DNA from: Spirochaetae bacterium HGW-Spirochaetae-2
Lineage (GTDB): Bacteria > Spirochaetota > Spirochaetia > Sphaerochaetales > Sphaerochaetaceae
Length of the DNA stretch: 64,000 bases
Direction: 5' to 3'
NCBI GenBank assembly: GCA_002839355.1
Contig: PGXW01000013.1
Span: 124,001 to 188,000 of the forward strand
The position numbers were made by a program, and so were the translations under genes. Numbering within the stretch: the first letter of the stretch is position 1; every line of letters begins with the position of its first letter. Positions 7,633 through 15,840 of the stretch are shown piece by piece. The notes beneath the pieces were generated by a model that did not search any database, was not told where the DNA came from, and saw only the letters and a list, made by a program, of their open reading frames with translations.

Positions 7633-9192
7633 ATGAATAAAAAGATACGCTACAGCGGAGTGCTGCTCCACCCGACCTCCCTGCCGGGTGGTCACGGTGT
7701 GGGAGATCTTGGTGATGCAGGACGCCATTTTATCGATTTGCTTGCCGAGGCCTCGGTCGGGTTGTGGCAGATTCTCCCCTTGGGCCCGGTTGGTTATGGC
7801 AATTCCCCCTATGCCGCAAGATCCGCTTTTGCTGGGAATGAACTGCTGTTGAGCTTGGATATGCTTGCCGACGACGGATATCTTGAATTGGCCGATGTCC
7901 TTGATGATCCCGGATTCCCAGAAGGTCGGGTCGACTTCGCCCTGACCGAATCATTTAAGAACCCCTTGTTGGTCAAGGCTGCCAGAAATTTTCTTGCTTC
8001 TGCTTCTACCCGGGATAGGACCGAGTACGATACCTTCTGCCGCAAGCACAGCTATTGGCTGGACGATTATGCACTGTATCGTGCCATGGTCGACCACTAC
8101 AACGATTCCCGTTGGTACAGTGCATGGGATGCCGACTTGACCAAGAGATTGCCTGAAGCTTTGGCCCGCTGGACGAACGAGAAGGATCAGGAGATTGGAA
8201 TCTGGAAAGTCCTGCAGTTTTTCTTTTTCCGCCAGTGGCAGTCCTTGAAGACCTATGCGAACGAGAGAGGGGTCGCTATTGTCGGTGATATCCCGATATT
8301 CGTCGCACCCGACAGTGTCGATGCCTGGAGCAACCGCAAATACTTGAAGATGGAGGCGGATGGATCCTCCAATGCCCTTTCGGGGGTGCCACCGGATGCC
8401 TTCAGTTCAACAGGACAATTGTGGGGCAACCCCGTCTACGATTGGGATGCCTTGGAAGCCGACGGGTTCTCCTGGTGGATACAACGGTTGGAGCATCAGT
8501 TCGAACAGACCGACCTTGTCAGGATCGACCACTTCCGTGGATTCGAAGCGTACTGGGAAGTTCCCGCAGGCCAGGTGACGGCAGAGAACGGCCGTTGGGT
8601 GAAAGCCCCCGGCAAAGCGTTGTTCGATCTGCTGCAAAAACATTTTGACCTGTTGCCGGTGATTGCCGAAGATCTTGGGGTGATTACCCCGGAAGTCGAG
8701 GAGCTGAGGGACTCGAATGGGTTTCCGGGTATGAAGATAGCCCACTTCGCCTTCAACGTTGCGGGACCGGGAAAACTGGATGCGGACAACGCATATTTAC
8801 CACACAATTATCCACAGCAATGCGTAGCATACACCGGGACCCATGACAACGATACTACCAAGGGGTGGTTCGAAAAGCTGGGCGAAGGTGAAAAGGATAT
8901 CGTGCGACGGTATCTCAGTTGCTCGGATGATGGTATCGTATGGCATCTTATGCGTTCGATCATGGCTTCAAGCGCCCGATATGCTATCGTTCCCATGCAA
9001 GATGTGCTTGGCCTTGGTGGTGAAGCCCGCATGAACCTGCCGGGAACATGCGGAGTTCCCAACTGGTGTTGGCGGCTGGTGGAAAACGAACTTGGTGATG
9101 TGGCAAAATCCACGTTGGCCGCCCTGGTCCAACCATTCGGTAGGACCGCGACGTATAAGGACTTGTCCCTGGCTTTGTCACCGGGAAACTGA
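7633..9192 (+). CDS. malQ: 4-alpha-glucanotransferase (GH77, amylomaltase)
   Basis: 519 residues, the usual plant/bacterial amylomaltase length. It transfers glucan segments between maltodextrins in the cytoplasm. Family motifs in order: GVLLHPTSLPGG near the N-terminus, LPLGPVGYGNSPY, VRIDHFRGFEAYWEVPAG with the nucleophile Asp, AEDLGVITPEV with the acid/base Glu, and GTHDNDTTKGW with the third acidic residue. The ATG at 7633 is chosen because the homologous region begins right after it; an ATG at 7597 would add 12 residues, and neither has a clear ribosome site. It converges on the peptide-binding protein gene with a 4-base gap. Confidence 0.94.
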   Translation: MNKKIRYSGVLLHPTSLPGGHGVGDLGDAGRHFIDLLAEASVGLWQILPLGPVGYGNSPYAARSAFAGNELLLSLDMLADDGYLELADVLDDPGFPEGRVDFALTESFKNPLLVKAARNFLASASTRDRTEYDTFCRKHSYWLDDYALYRAMVDHYNDSRWYSAWDADLTKRLPEALARWTNEKDQEIGIWKVLQFFFFRQWQSLKTYANERGVAIVGDIPIFVAPDSVDAWSNRKYLKMEADGSSNALSGVPPDAFSSTGQLWGNPVYDWDALEADGFSWWIQRLEHQFEQTDLVRIDHFRGFEAYWEVPAGQVTAENGRWVKAPGKALFDLLQKHFDLLPVIAEDLGVITPEVEELRDSNGFPGMKIAHFAFNVAGPGKLDADNAYLPHNYPQQCVAYTGTHDNDTTKGWFEKLGEGEKDIVRRYLSCSDDGIVWHLMRSIMASSARYAIVPMQDVLGLGGEARMNLPGTCGVPNWCWRLVENELGDVAKSTLAALVQPFGRTATYKDLSLALSPGN

Positions 9193-9196
9193 CACT

Positions 9197-10801
9197 TCAG
9201 TCCCGGGTGGTTCCAAGATATTTCACCGGATGGATATTCAAGGTATTATCGTACCATCCGGTTACATATTCGGAGTCGATGATATTGGTGGTTATGCCAT
9301 GGTAGATGGGGAACACGATCGACGCTGAGAGCAAATGTTCCTCTGCAAGGGCCACCGCCTCTCTTCTCAAGGCATTGTCTGAAATCGACATCGCGGTCGT
9401 CAACAACCTGTCGTACTCCCGGTCGCTATATTTGCCGAGGTTATAGCCGCTATCGCTGCTGTACAAGTGGAGGAATGTGAAGGGATCCTGGAAATCGCCA
9501 ATCCATGTGATGAAAGCGAAATCATACGGCGAGAGGGCAGGGAAACGGGAATACATGCTCAACGGGACGGTATCGAGTACCACGGTCATTCCCAGCGTCT
9601 TGCTCCAGATGTCTGCGATCCGTTCGGCGGACTCTACTACTTGCGAGCCCCTGTGGACGGCCATGTGCAACGTCGGCAAACCAGCTCCATAGGGGAATCC
9701 TGCCTCGGCCAAAAGATTCAACGCTTCGGTAGCTGCCTGCCTGCTGTCATGTTTCGAGGCGACAAAAGGCTTGTCTTGATTGGGGATCAGGTGTGAAGTT
9801 GGAAAAACCTGGCCACTGGCAGTCCGGATCTCATCCCAGGGGATAAGTATGTCCAGGGCACGACGTACCCGTTGATCCATGTACGTATCGGTATCGGAGC
9901 TGAAATAATAGAAGCCGGTGGAATATTCTGGCGTTATCCGCAGGTCCCGCGGGGCACGCAACAACTCGCGGGGTATGTACGCGAGCGACCAATCGATCTC
10001 CCTATTCAGGTATGACTCGAGGATCGAAATCTGGTCCATGAACCTGAATTGTATATAGTCGCTTGGAACCGAATCGTAATCGCGATACCAGGCCTGTTTG
10101 GACAGCAGTATTTCTTTCTCGGTGATTGATTCGATCCGATAGGGACCCGAGCCCACCATTTCTGTTGGTTCGGGTGGAACGTCTCCATTGCGCAACGACT
10201 CGTGGATGGCGGCAAATGAAGTAGTTCCCAGCATCGCCGGGAGATACGGGGCCGCGGTTTGCAAGGAAATCTGTATGTGGGAGGGGTTTTTTGAGGTTAT
10301 GCCGATGGAGGATCTCGATCCGGTTCCGTTCCTATAGGCGTCGACACCCACGATGCAGTCCATTATGGAGACAAGATAGGTATTGCCTTCACCGTTTTTC
10401 GACCGGTCGAGCAGCCATAGCCATGATTCGATCAGCGCCTCGGCATCGATAGGGTCGCCGTTGGAGAATCGGGCTTCCTTGTCCAATGCGAACGTCCACA
10501 CCAGACCATTGTCCGATACGGAGGCTTCCTTTGCCAATGCCAAAATGGGCTCGGCTGTGGTGGGATCGAGTGAGAACAGCCCTTCGAACAACCCGTCAAG
10601 CACCAGCAACGATGTCGTATCGGTAGCCCCGACCGGATCGAGGTAGATCGGATCCTGGCTTTCCTGTACTGCGATCACAAATCGTTTGCTTGGATCCAAT
10701 GGTTCATGTGAGGGTAAAGTTTCGAGCTCGCGTGTCCCTTTCCCCAAGAGGGGCAGTGTAAACAGAAAGAAAAGGATGGGTATGAGATACCATCGTTTCA
10801 T
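9197..10801 (-). CDS. Peptide ABC transporter substrate-binding protein (SBP family 5)
   Basis: 534 residues. A signal peptide (MKRWYLIPILFFLFTLPLLG) exports it to the periplasm, and there is no lipobox. The mature part has the family layout: a first lobe with DPVGATDTTSLLVLDGLFEGLF and DPTTAEPILALAKE, the segment WTFALDKEARFSNGDPI (the SBP_bac_5 signature) and a large second lobe ending in LNIHPVKYLGTTRD. Such proteins capture oligopeptides for Opp/Dpp importers. No permease or ATPase gene is adjacent, so it must serve a transporter elsewhere. Its ATG overlaps the lipoate ligase stop (ATGA), which couples two seemingly unrelated genes. Confidence 0.9.
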   Translation of the reverse strand: MKRWYLIPILFFLFTLPLLGKGTRELETLPSHEPLDPSKRFVIAVQESQDPIYLDPVGATDTTSLLVLDGLFEGLFSLDPTTAEPILALAKEASVSDNGLVWTFALDKEARFSNGDPIDAEALIESWLWLLDRSKNGEGNTYLVSIMDCIVGVDAYRNGTGSRSSIGITSKNPSHIQISLQTAAPYLPAMLGTTSFAAIHESLRNGDVPPEPTEMVGSGPYRIESITEKEILLSKQAWYRDYDSVPSDYIQFRFMDQISILESYLNREIDWSLAYIPRELLRAPRDLRITPEYSTGFYYFSSDTDTYMDQRVRRALDILIPWDEIRTASGQVFPTSHLIPNQDKPFVASKHDSRQAATEALNLLAEAGFPYGAGLPTLHMAVHRGSQVVESAERIADIWSKTLGMTVVLDTVPLSMYSRFPALSPYDFAFITWIGDFQDPFTFLHLYSSDSGYNLGKYSDREYDRLLTTAMSISDNALRREAVALAEEHLLSASIVFPIYHGITTNIIDSEYVTGWYDNTLNIHPVKYLGTTRD

Positions 10802-11805
10802 GCGAGTTCCTTTTCGATCAAGTCGGCCACATCGGCCGCCATTGCCTGTTTTTCCGTGGAAAATTCCTTTGCTCCGTCGTACAGGACCTTTCGGATATCT
10901 TCGATGCAATATTTTGTTCCAGGTAATGCTGAATGCAGGAATTCTATGAAATCTACGGATAAAGCGTCACTGAACACGGTGACTTTCTGGATTATCGCCT
11001 CATGTACATCAAAATCGAGGGTGATTCCACCCCAACCGAACCGACTGGAAATCGGATGGGCAAACTGGGGAGTCGAACCGAAGCGCCACTGCCAATCGGC
11101 ATACGTCTCATAGGTGGCATACAGGGATGGTTCTTTTGAAAGCCGTGCGATCGTCAAGTCCTCGACTTCGCACCGTTGGCCGTAGGTTTCGAAAAATGCT
11201 TCCTTGATGGAATCACACAAGGAATCGTGGGTGATGTTCGGGTTGAATTCGGATAAATTTGCAACTCGGGATGCCACCGACCGTATTCCCTTGGATTTCA
11301 ACTTGTCCTTGTCGGGAGTGAGATAGCCGGGAAGTTTTTCCATGTCGGTATCGATCAGCAATGTTCCATGGTGGAAGGCCCGGGTCGCAGCCATGCGGAA
11401 TGCACTTCCCGATACTTTCCTACCTCCGACCAGTACATCGTTGCGCCCCGATTGTTCGGCTATTACGCCGAATTTCGCGAGAGCCTTGGTGATTATGTTG
11501 AAGTTACGGTCCTTGTCATAGGTTTCGCGGGGGGACATGAAGGTGAAATTGGTGTTTCCCAGATCGTGGTATACGGCTCCGCCACCACTTTGGCGCCGTG
11601 CCAGTACGACTCCGTCCCTATCCATCGCGGTTAGGTCGCACTCGTTCCATGGATTCTGGAATCGGCCGATGACAATACAGGGTTTGTTCCTCCAGAGAAA
11701 AAGCACGTGATGATCGTCCGGAAAATTCTTGAACAGCCAATCTTCTGTCGCAAGATTGAACCAAGGATCGTGATGTTCTGCCGTGAACACCTTGATTTTC
11801 GGCAT
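10798..11805 (-). CDS. lplA: Lipoate-protein ligase A
   Basis: 335 residues with both the catalytic LplA domain and the C-terminal accessory domain of two-domain ligases. The lipoyl-AMP-binding motifs are RRQSGGGAVYHDLGN (residues 70-84) and GGRKVSGSAFR with the catalytic Lys that holds lipoyl-AMP. The enzyme attaches scavenged lipoate to carrier domains of 2-oxoacid dehydrogenases or GcvH in the cytoplasm. AGGAG precedes the start. It is read divergently from rsmE with a 77-base gap. A degenerate E2-like acyltransferase gene 2 kb away is the only other lipoate-associated protein family in the window. Confidence 0.95.
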   Translation of the reverse strand: MPKIKVFTAEHHDPWFNLATEDWLFKNFPDDHHVLFLWRNKPCIVIGRFQNPWNECDLTAMDRDGVVLARRQSGGGAVYHDLGNTNFTFMSPRETYDKDRNFNIITKALAKFGVIAEQSGRNDVLVGGRKVSGSAFRMAATRAFHHGTLLIDTDMEKLPGYLTPDKDKLKSKGIRSVASRVANLSEFNPNITHDSLCDSIKEAFFETYGQRCEVEDLTIARLSKEPSLYATYETYADWQWRFGSTPQFAHPISSRFGWGGITLDFDVHEAIIQKVTVFSDALSVDFIEFLHSALPGTKYCIEDIRKVLYDGAKEFSTEKQAMAADVADLIEKELA

Positions 11806-11846
11806 TTCGTTTCTCCTACCGCTTTCTTGAACTCCATAGTACTGTG

Positions 11847-11875
11847 TTTACAGAGTGCATGCAACATCCTATACT
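11847..11875 (+). promoter_or_regulatory. rsmE promoter (leaderless type)
   Basis: TTTACA (11847-11852), a 17-base spacer and TATACT (11870-11875). The ATG at 11883 follows after just 7 bases, where transcription should begin. Confidence 0.8.
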
Positions 11876-11882
11876 CCGTTCC

Positions 11883-12599
11883 ATGAACATCATTCTCTTT
11901 GACGAAATGCCAAAAGACATGGTACTTGCAAACGATGATTTTCGAGCGGAACATATCCGCAAGGTGCTCCGTTTGCATGTAGGAGATTCATTCTCCATGG
12001 GTATTGTGAACGGCCCGTGGGGAATTGCGACCATCGAATCCATGGATTCCGCGGGAATCACATTCGGTTGGCAACCACAGGAAACCCAGTCTCTGTTGCA
12101 CGGGGTGACCTTGCTGGTGGCACAGGTGCGGCCGATTTGCATGAAGCGGATCCTGCGTGAGGCGGTCAGTCTAGGTGTCGCCGAACTTCTCGTTGTCGGT
12201 ACCGATACCGCGGAGCGTTCCTATGCGGATGCCAAACTCTGGTCGACCGGTGAGTATCGGAAATATCTGCTCGACGGAGCTATGCAGTCGGGACAGACAG
12301 GCATGCCGTCCTTCAGACTGGTCGAGAATGTCGGAACAGCCTTGGCGGAATCGGACAGGTGGAAAACCAGGATACTCATGGACAACGTCCTGGCCGGTGC
12401 GCCGTTGTCACTGTTGGAATATCCCGAAGCTCCGTTGGTGGTGGCAGTGGGGCCGGAACGTGGATGGACGGAACGGGAGCGGACACTGTTCCTCGATCAC
12501 GGATTTGTACCGAAATCGATGGGAAGCAGGATACTTCGGACCGAGACAGCCTGCAGTGCCGCTTTGGCGATCGTCTTGGGGCGCATGGGAATGCTGTGA
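11883..12599 (+). CDS. rsmE: 16S rRNA (uracil1498-N3)-methyltransferase
   Basis: 238 residues of the SPOUT superfamily. It methylates U1498 of 16S rRNA in the small subunit using S-adenosylmethionine. The N-terminal PUA-like part has HIRKVLRLHVGDSF; the C-terminal knotted domain has AVGPERGWTERE (SAM-binding loop) and the closing MGSRILRTETA, the RsmE signature. The ATG at 11883 is chosen because homology starts there and a near-consensus promoter ends 7 bases upstream; an in-frame ATG at 11844 overlaps that promoter. No ribosome site is seen, in line with a leaderless transcript. Confidence 0.94.
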   Translation: MNIILFDEMPKDMVLANDDFRAEHIRKVLRLHVGDSFSMGIVNGPWGIATIESMDSAGITFGWQPQETQSLLHGVTLLVAQVRPICMKRILREAVSLGVAELLVVGTDTAERSYADAKLWSTGEYRKYLLDGAMQSGQTGMPSFRLVENVGTALAESDRWKTRILMDNVLAGAPLSLLEYPEAPLVVAVGPERGWTERERTLFLDHGFVPKSMGSRILRTETACSAALAIVLGRMGML

Positions 12600-12683
12600 G
12601 TGCAGGCAGCGTAATTGGATCCATCGGCGATTGTCCCAACAAGTGATTTATGGCAGAATGGCGGAGTATGTTAGGAGGTCTGT

Positions 12684-13505
12684 ATGGCACATTGCGTGGT
12701 AAGCGAAGCCGAGGCGTTGCTCGACAAGGAATTTCCTGTATTGGACAAGGGTTTTGTCAGGTTGGTCGATTATCTTGGGTCCGATTCCAGGATAGTCCAG
12801 GCCGCACGGGTATCGTATGGTGAAGGGACCAAGACATTCCGTCAGGACAAGGGACTTATCTCCTACCTCATGCGCAACGACCACACCTCTCCTTTCGAGC
12901 AAGTGAACTTCACGTTCCATATCAAGATGCCTATTTTCGTCGCCCGGCAGTGGATACGGCATAGGACCGCACGGGTCAACGAGATCTCCGGACGCTATAG
13001 CGTCATGGCCGATGAAGCCTATATCCCTGCGATGGAACACATCAATTTGCAGAGCGAGGACAACAAGCAGGGTCGTTCCGAAGAACCGATGGATCCTGTA
13101 ATCCAGGAAAAGATCGCCCGGTTGCTGGCCGATGACCAGAAAAGGGCATTCGAAACCTACCACGAATTGCTCGACCTGGGACTTGCCCGGGAGATCGCAC
13201 GGATCGATCTTCCCTTGAGCCTGTATACCCAGTGGTATTGGCAAATGGATCTCCACAACCTGTTCCATTTCCTGAAACTTCGGCTCGATAGCCATGCCCA
13301 ATATGAAATTCGTGCCTACGCCGAGGTGATCTTGTCCATGGTTCGTGCCGTATGCCCCATGGCATGCGAGGCATTCGAGACCTTGGTCCTGCATGGGCAA
13401 CGGTTCTCTTCGGCGGAAATGGATGCAATCAAGGTGATGCTCGGTGGAAAGGAGTGTCCTTTGACCGGTCGGGAACGTTCGTTGTTCGAGGACAAGCTTC
13501 GCTGA
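12684..13505 (+). CDS. thyX: Flavin-dependent thymidylate synthase
   Basis: 273 residues. It makes dTMP from dUMP with methylene-tetrahydrofolate and FAD/NADPH. The diagnostic RHRx7S motif is RHRTARVNEIS (followed by GRYS), and the C-terminal QWYWQMDLHNLFHFLKLR segment with the conserved DLHNL is present. AGGAGG lies just upstream of the ATG. It follows rsmE by 84 bases on the same strand and converges with the next gene. Its presence suggests the cell relies on ThyX rather than ThyA, common in anaerobes and spirochaetes. Confidence 0.95.
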   Translation: MAHCVVSEAEALLDKEFPVLDKGFVRLVDYLGSDSRIVQAARVSYGEGTKTFRQDKGLISYLMRNDHTSPFEQVNFTFHIKMPIFVARQWIRHRTARVNEISGRYSVMADEAYIPAMEHINLQSEDNKQGRSEEPMDPVIQEKIARLLADDQKRAFETYHELLDLGLAREIARIDLPLSLYTQWYWQMDLHNLFHFLKLRLDSHAQYEIRAYAEVILSMVRAVCPMACEAFETLVLHGQRFSSAEMDAIKVMLGGKECPLTGRERSLFEDKLR

Positions 13506-13514
13506 ATCTTGGCT

Positions 13515-14459
13515 TCAGGCCGACTTGCGTTCTTCCCGCTTTTGGCGGCGACGGGCCTTCTTCGCAGCCTTCCTGTGCCGTTTGACTTCCTTGAGGGTCG
13601 GCGTAGGTGACGGAATGGTCGGACGTTCCATCAGTATTTCCGGATTGTTCAGGTACTCTTGCAACAGGTGCATGGATTTGATGAAATAGAAGCCTTCGGA
13701 AATGCGTTCGTCGACGGTGACCCCGATTTCCAAAGAATCGATGAATGACCGTTCTCCCGACTCGTCCAGGATCCGTTTGCGTCGCAACATGCCCATGGTA
13801 ATGAATAGCGACGTGGTACCCCATTCGTACAGGTGGTGGTGGGGGCTTCCCTTGAGGTTGATGCTTCCCAGATTCGCGACAAAAGCGGACGCATGCAGCC
13901 CGTCGGCATCACGCAAGGCCTTCGGGGCGATTCCATACCAGTCGAGAAGCCTGATGATTCGTATGACGAACCGCAACAGCCACTTCGGGAAATGGAGGAA
14001 CAACTCGATGGCGGAATCGGTGTCGTTGTCGGTCCCACCGCTTCGCGAGTCCTCGATGGTCCTGTTTATGATCGAAGCCATTTCAGGGAACGTCATATCG
14101 GGTTCGAAATAGATGATCGAGATATGCTCCGGGGCATCGTCGGTATAATCTTCCTTCACGACAAAATTCAGCGAAAGTTCGTTGCGTTGCCAACATTCGT
14201 AGTTCATGAGGAATCTGTTGAGATGTGGCCGCATCACGATCGTACGCAGAAAAGCCGCGAGGAACAACTCGAACACCCTGTATTGGTGGTCTCCGGGATC
14301 GGTTTTGTTCAGTTCTTTGATAAACTTGACGCCATTTGTCAAATCGAGCGAAAACTGGTGGTACACCAAGGCATCGGTTCGCTTCGGCATGACATACGGC
14401 AACATGCGTTTGAAAGGGATGAGGTTTGCAACATACGTCGCGTCGTTTCTTCGCTTCAT
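13515..14459 (-). CDS. E2-like (CAT-fold) acyltransferase homologue with degenerate active site
   Basis: 314 residues. The order of elements resembles the catalytic domain of 2-oxoacid dehydrogenase E2 subunits: KRMLPYVMPKRTDALVYHQFSLDL at the start, a core with LGSINLKGSPHHHLYEWGTTSLFITMG, and near residue 265 the position of the DHRxxDG active-site motif. Here that position reads DERISEG, so the catalytic His is Glu and the Asp is Ser. There is no lipoyl or E1/E3-binding domain, and the last 25 residues are a Lys/Arg-rich tail. A role in acyl transfer by the usual mechanism is therefore unlikely. It lies just downstream of the SPL-like radical SAM gene. Confidence 0.65.
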   Translation of the reverse strand: MKRRNDATYVANLIPFKRMLPYVMPKRTDALVYHQFSLDLTNGVKFIKELNKTDPGDHQYRVFELFLAAFLRTIVMRPHLNRFLMNYECWQRNELSLNFVVKEDYTDDAPEHISIIYFEPDMTFPEMASIINRTIEDSRSGGTDNDTDSAIELFLHFPKWLLRFVIRIIRLLDWYGIAPKALRDADGLHASAFVANLGSINLKGSPHHHLYEWGTTSLFITMGMLRRKRILDESGERSFIDSLEIGVTVDERISEGFYFIKSMHLLQEYLNNPEILMERPTIPSPTPTLKEVKRHRKAAKKARRRQKREERKSA

Positions 14460-14519
14460 GACAATTTATCCTTACAAACAGTCCTTTTTTGTCAATTATC
14501 ACGTCGAACCATGCAGTTG

Positions 14520-15794
14520 TCAACTGTGGCGAGATATCTTTCCCCTGTAATGCTGTTTCATGGCGGCCTCGAAGGAAGCGTTGTCGGGGTATGAGTAACC
14601 GAAAACCGGTTCCCACAGTTGCGGCAACTCCATGCAGAGGTAGAAGAACGGTCCGTTCCCGCTTTTCCAGGATTCCGGAAAACAGTTGTAGGCATGGGAA
14701 AACATCTGTTGTTTGATTTCCAGCGGATACGAGTACTTGCCAGCCGTTTCGGTCAGTTCCATCTGCAGGATACGGCTGGGTCGGCCTGAACCCCGCAACT
14801 GTTTGAGGACCTCCTTGGTGAAGGTGAGTGTCCCGAGTGAAACCATGACAACTTCTCCGGGAGAGAACCGTGTTGTGATTTCCTCAACAACTGTCCGGTA
14901 TTCTTCTTCCCATCCGGCGAAATGGACCATGGGATGCATATGGAAACCGATCGGCATACCGCAGTCGGCAGCCTTTCGGGCAGCTTCAAACCGTTTTTCC
15001 AGGGTAGCGGTCAGATGCTCTTCCTTGTGTATGATTGTCGGCGCGTTCAATGACCATGTGGCGACCATGTTGTTGGGGTACGACGTTTTTCCGAGCCAAT
15101 CGGTCCTACCCGATTTCGTCTTCAATTCGAGAACAACATGGGGATGTTGGGCTGCGAAGCTTGACAAGGCATCGAGTATACCGTGGTCATTTCCCCACAT
15201 CAGCGAGTCGGAGGATTGTCCCGTTCCGATATGCCAGGCCCCTTCGGGCAACTCCAGGGTCTCCAGCCGCTGGGCAAGGTTCGCCGCGAAATGGATCTCC
15301 TCCTGGTGATAGAAGGATTGGATCGAACAGTAGGAGCAGGCGAAAGCGCATTGTTGGACCACGTCGAGGGTCAGCAGATTGCAACAGCGGGTCTTTTCTC
15401 CGGAGACGGGACAGGGGCATCGGCCGAGAAGCCGTTCGTCTCCAAGGGTCTCGATGTGTGTCGCCTTGCTTGTCATCCTAGGTTTCCTGGTGAAGTCGGA
15501 ATAGTCCGTGGGATTCTTGCGAAGCGAGTCTATTTGTTGGATAACGGCATCAATGATGGCCTTATTACGAGGCTTTCCAGATAATTTAGCTGCGACATCC
15601 TCGTTCCAGAGCATCGACAATGATCCTTGATCCCAGAGGGAGAGGTCGATCGACAGTTCGATCAACATACGCATCTGCTGGAACGAGAACTTGTGCCGAC
15701 GGGAAAGTTCGAGGAGAAACCGACGGTCTTCATCCCGCATCGAGGCGGCCAACGGATATGTCGCAAGGAACTGTTGCTCGGATTCGGTGTCCAT
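14520..15794 (-). CDS. Spore photoproduct lyase-like radical SAM protein
   Basis: 424 residues. The radical SAM cluster motif is CAFACSYC (CxxxCxxC), within DVVQQCAFACSYCSIQSFYH, which matches the SPL family rather than most other radical SAM groups. An upstream CPCPVSGEKTRCC segment adds cysteines, and the C-terminal half has LELTETAGKYSYP-like and FPESWKSGNGPFFYLCMELP elements typical of SPL-family proteins. SPL repairs thymine dimers in endospores, but SPL relatives also exist in non-sporulating bacteria with unknown roles. It is divergent from uvrC (46 bases), suggesting a DNA-repair setting. The promoter -10 ends 7 bases before the ATG. Confidence 0.82.
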   Translation of the reverse strand: MDTESEQQFLATYPLAASMRDEDRRFLLELSRRHKFSFQQMRMLIELSIDLSLWDQGSLSMLWNEDVAAKLSGKPRNKAIIDAVIQQIDSLRKNPTDYSDFTRKPRMTSKATHIETLGDERLLGRCPCPVSGEKTRCCNLLTLDVVQQCAFACSYCSIQSFYHQEEIHFAANLAQRLETLELPEGAWHIGTGQSSDSLMWGNDHGILDALSSFAAQHPHVVLELKTKSGRTDWLGKTSYPNNMVATWSLNAPTIIHKEEHLTATLEKRFEAARKAADCGMPIGFHMHPMVHFAGWEEEYRTVVEEITTRFSPGEVVMVSLGTLTFTKEVLKQLRGSGRPSRILQMELTETAGKYSYPLEIKQQMFSHAYNCFPESWKSGNGPFFYLCMELPQLWEPVFGYSYPDNASFEAAMKQHYRGKISRHS

Positions 15795-15801
15795 GGACCG
15801 T

Positions 15802-15831
15802 ATTGTACCGGTATTCTTGCAATTTCATCAA
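15802..15831 (-). promoter_or_regulatory. Promoter of the SPL-like gene (leaderless type)
   Basis: On the minus strand: TTGATG (15831-15826), an 18-base spacer and TACAAT (15807-15802), with 7 bases left to the ATG at 15794. Confidence 0.6.
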
Positions 15832-15840
15832 TCGGAAGCT

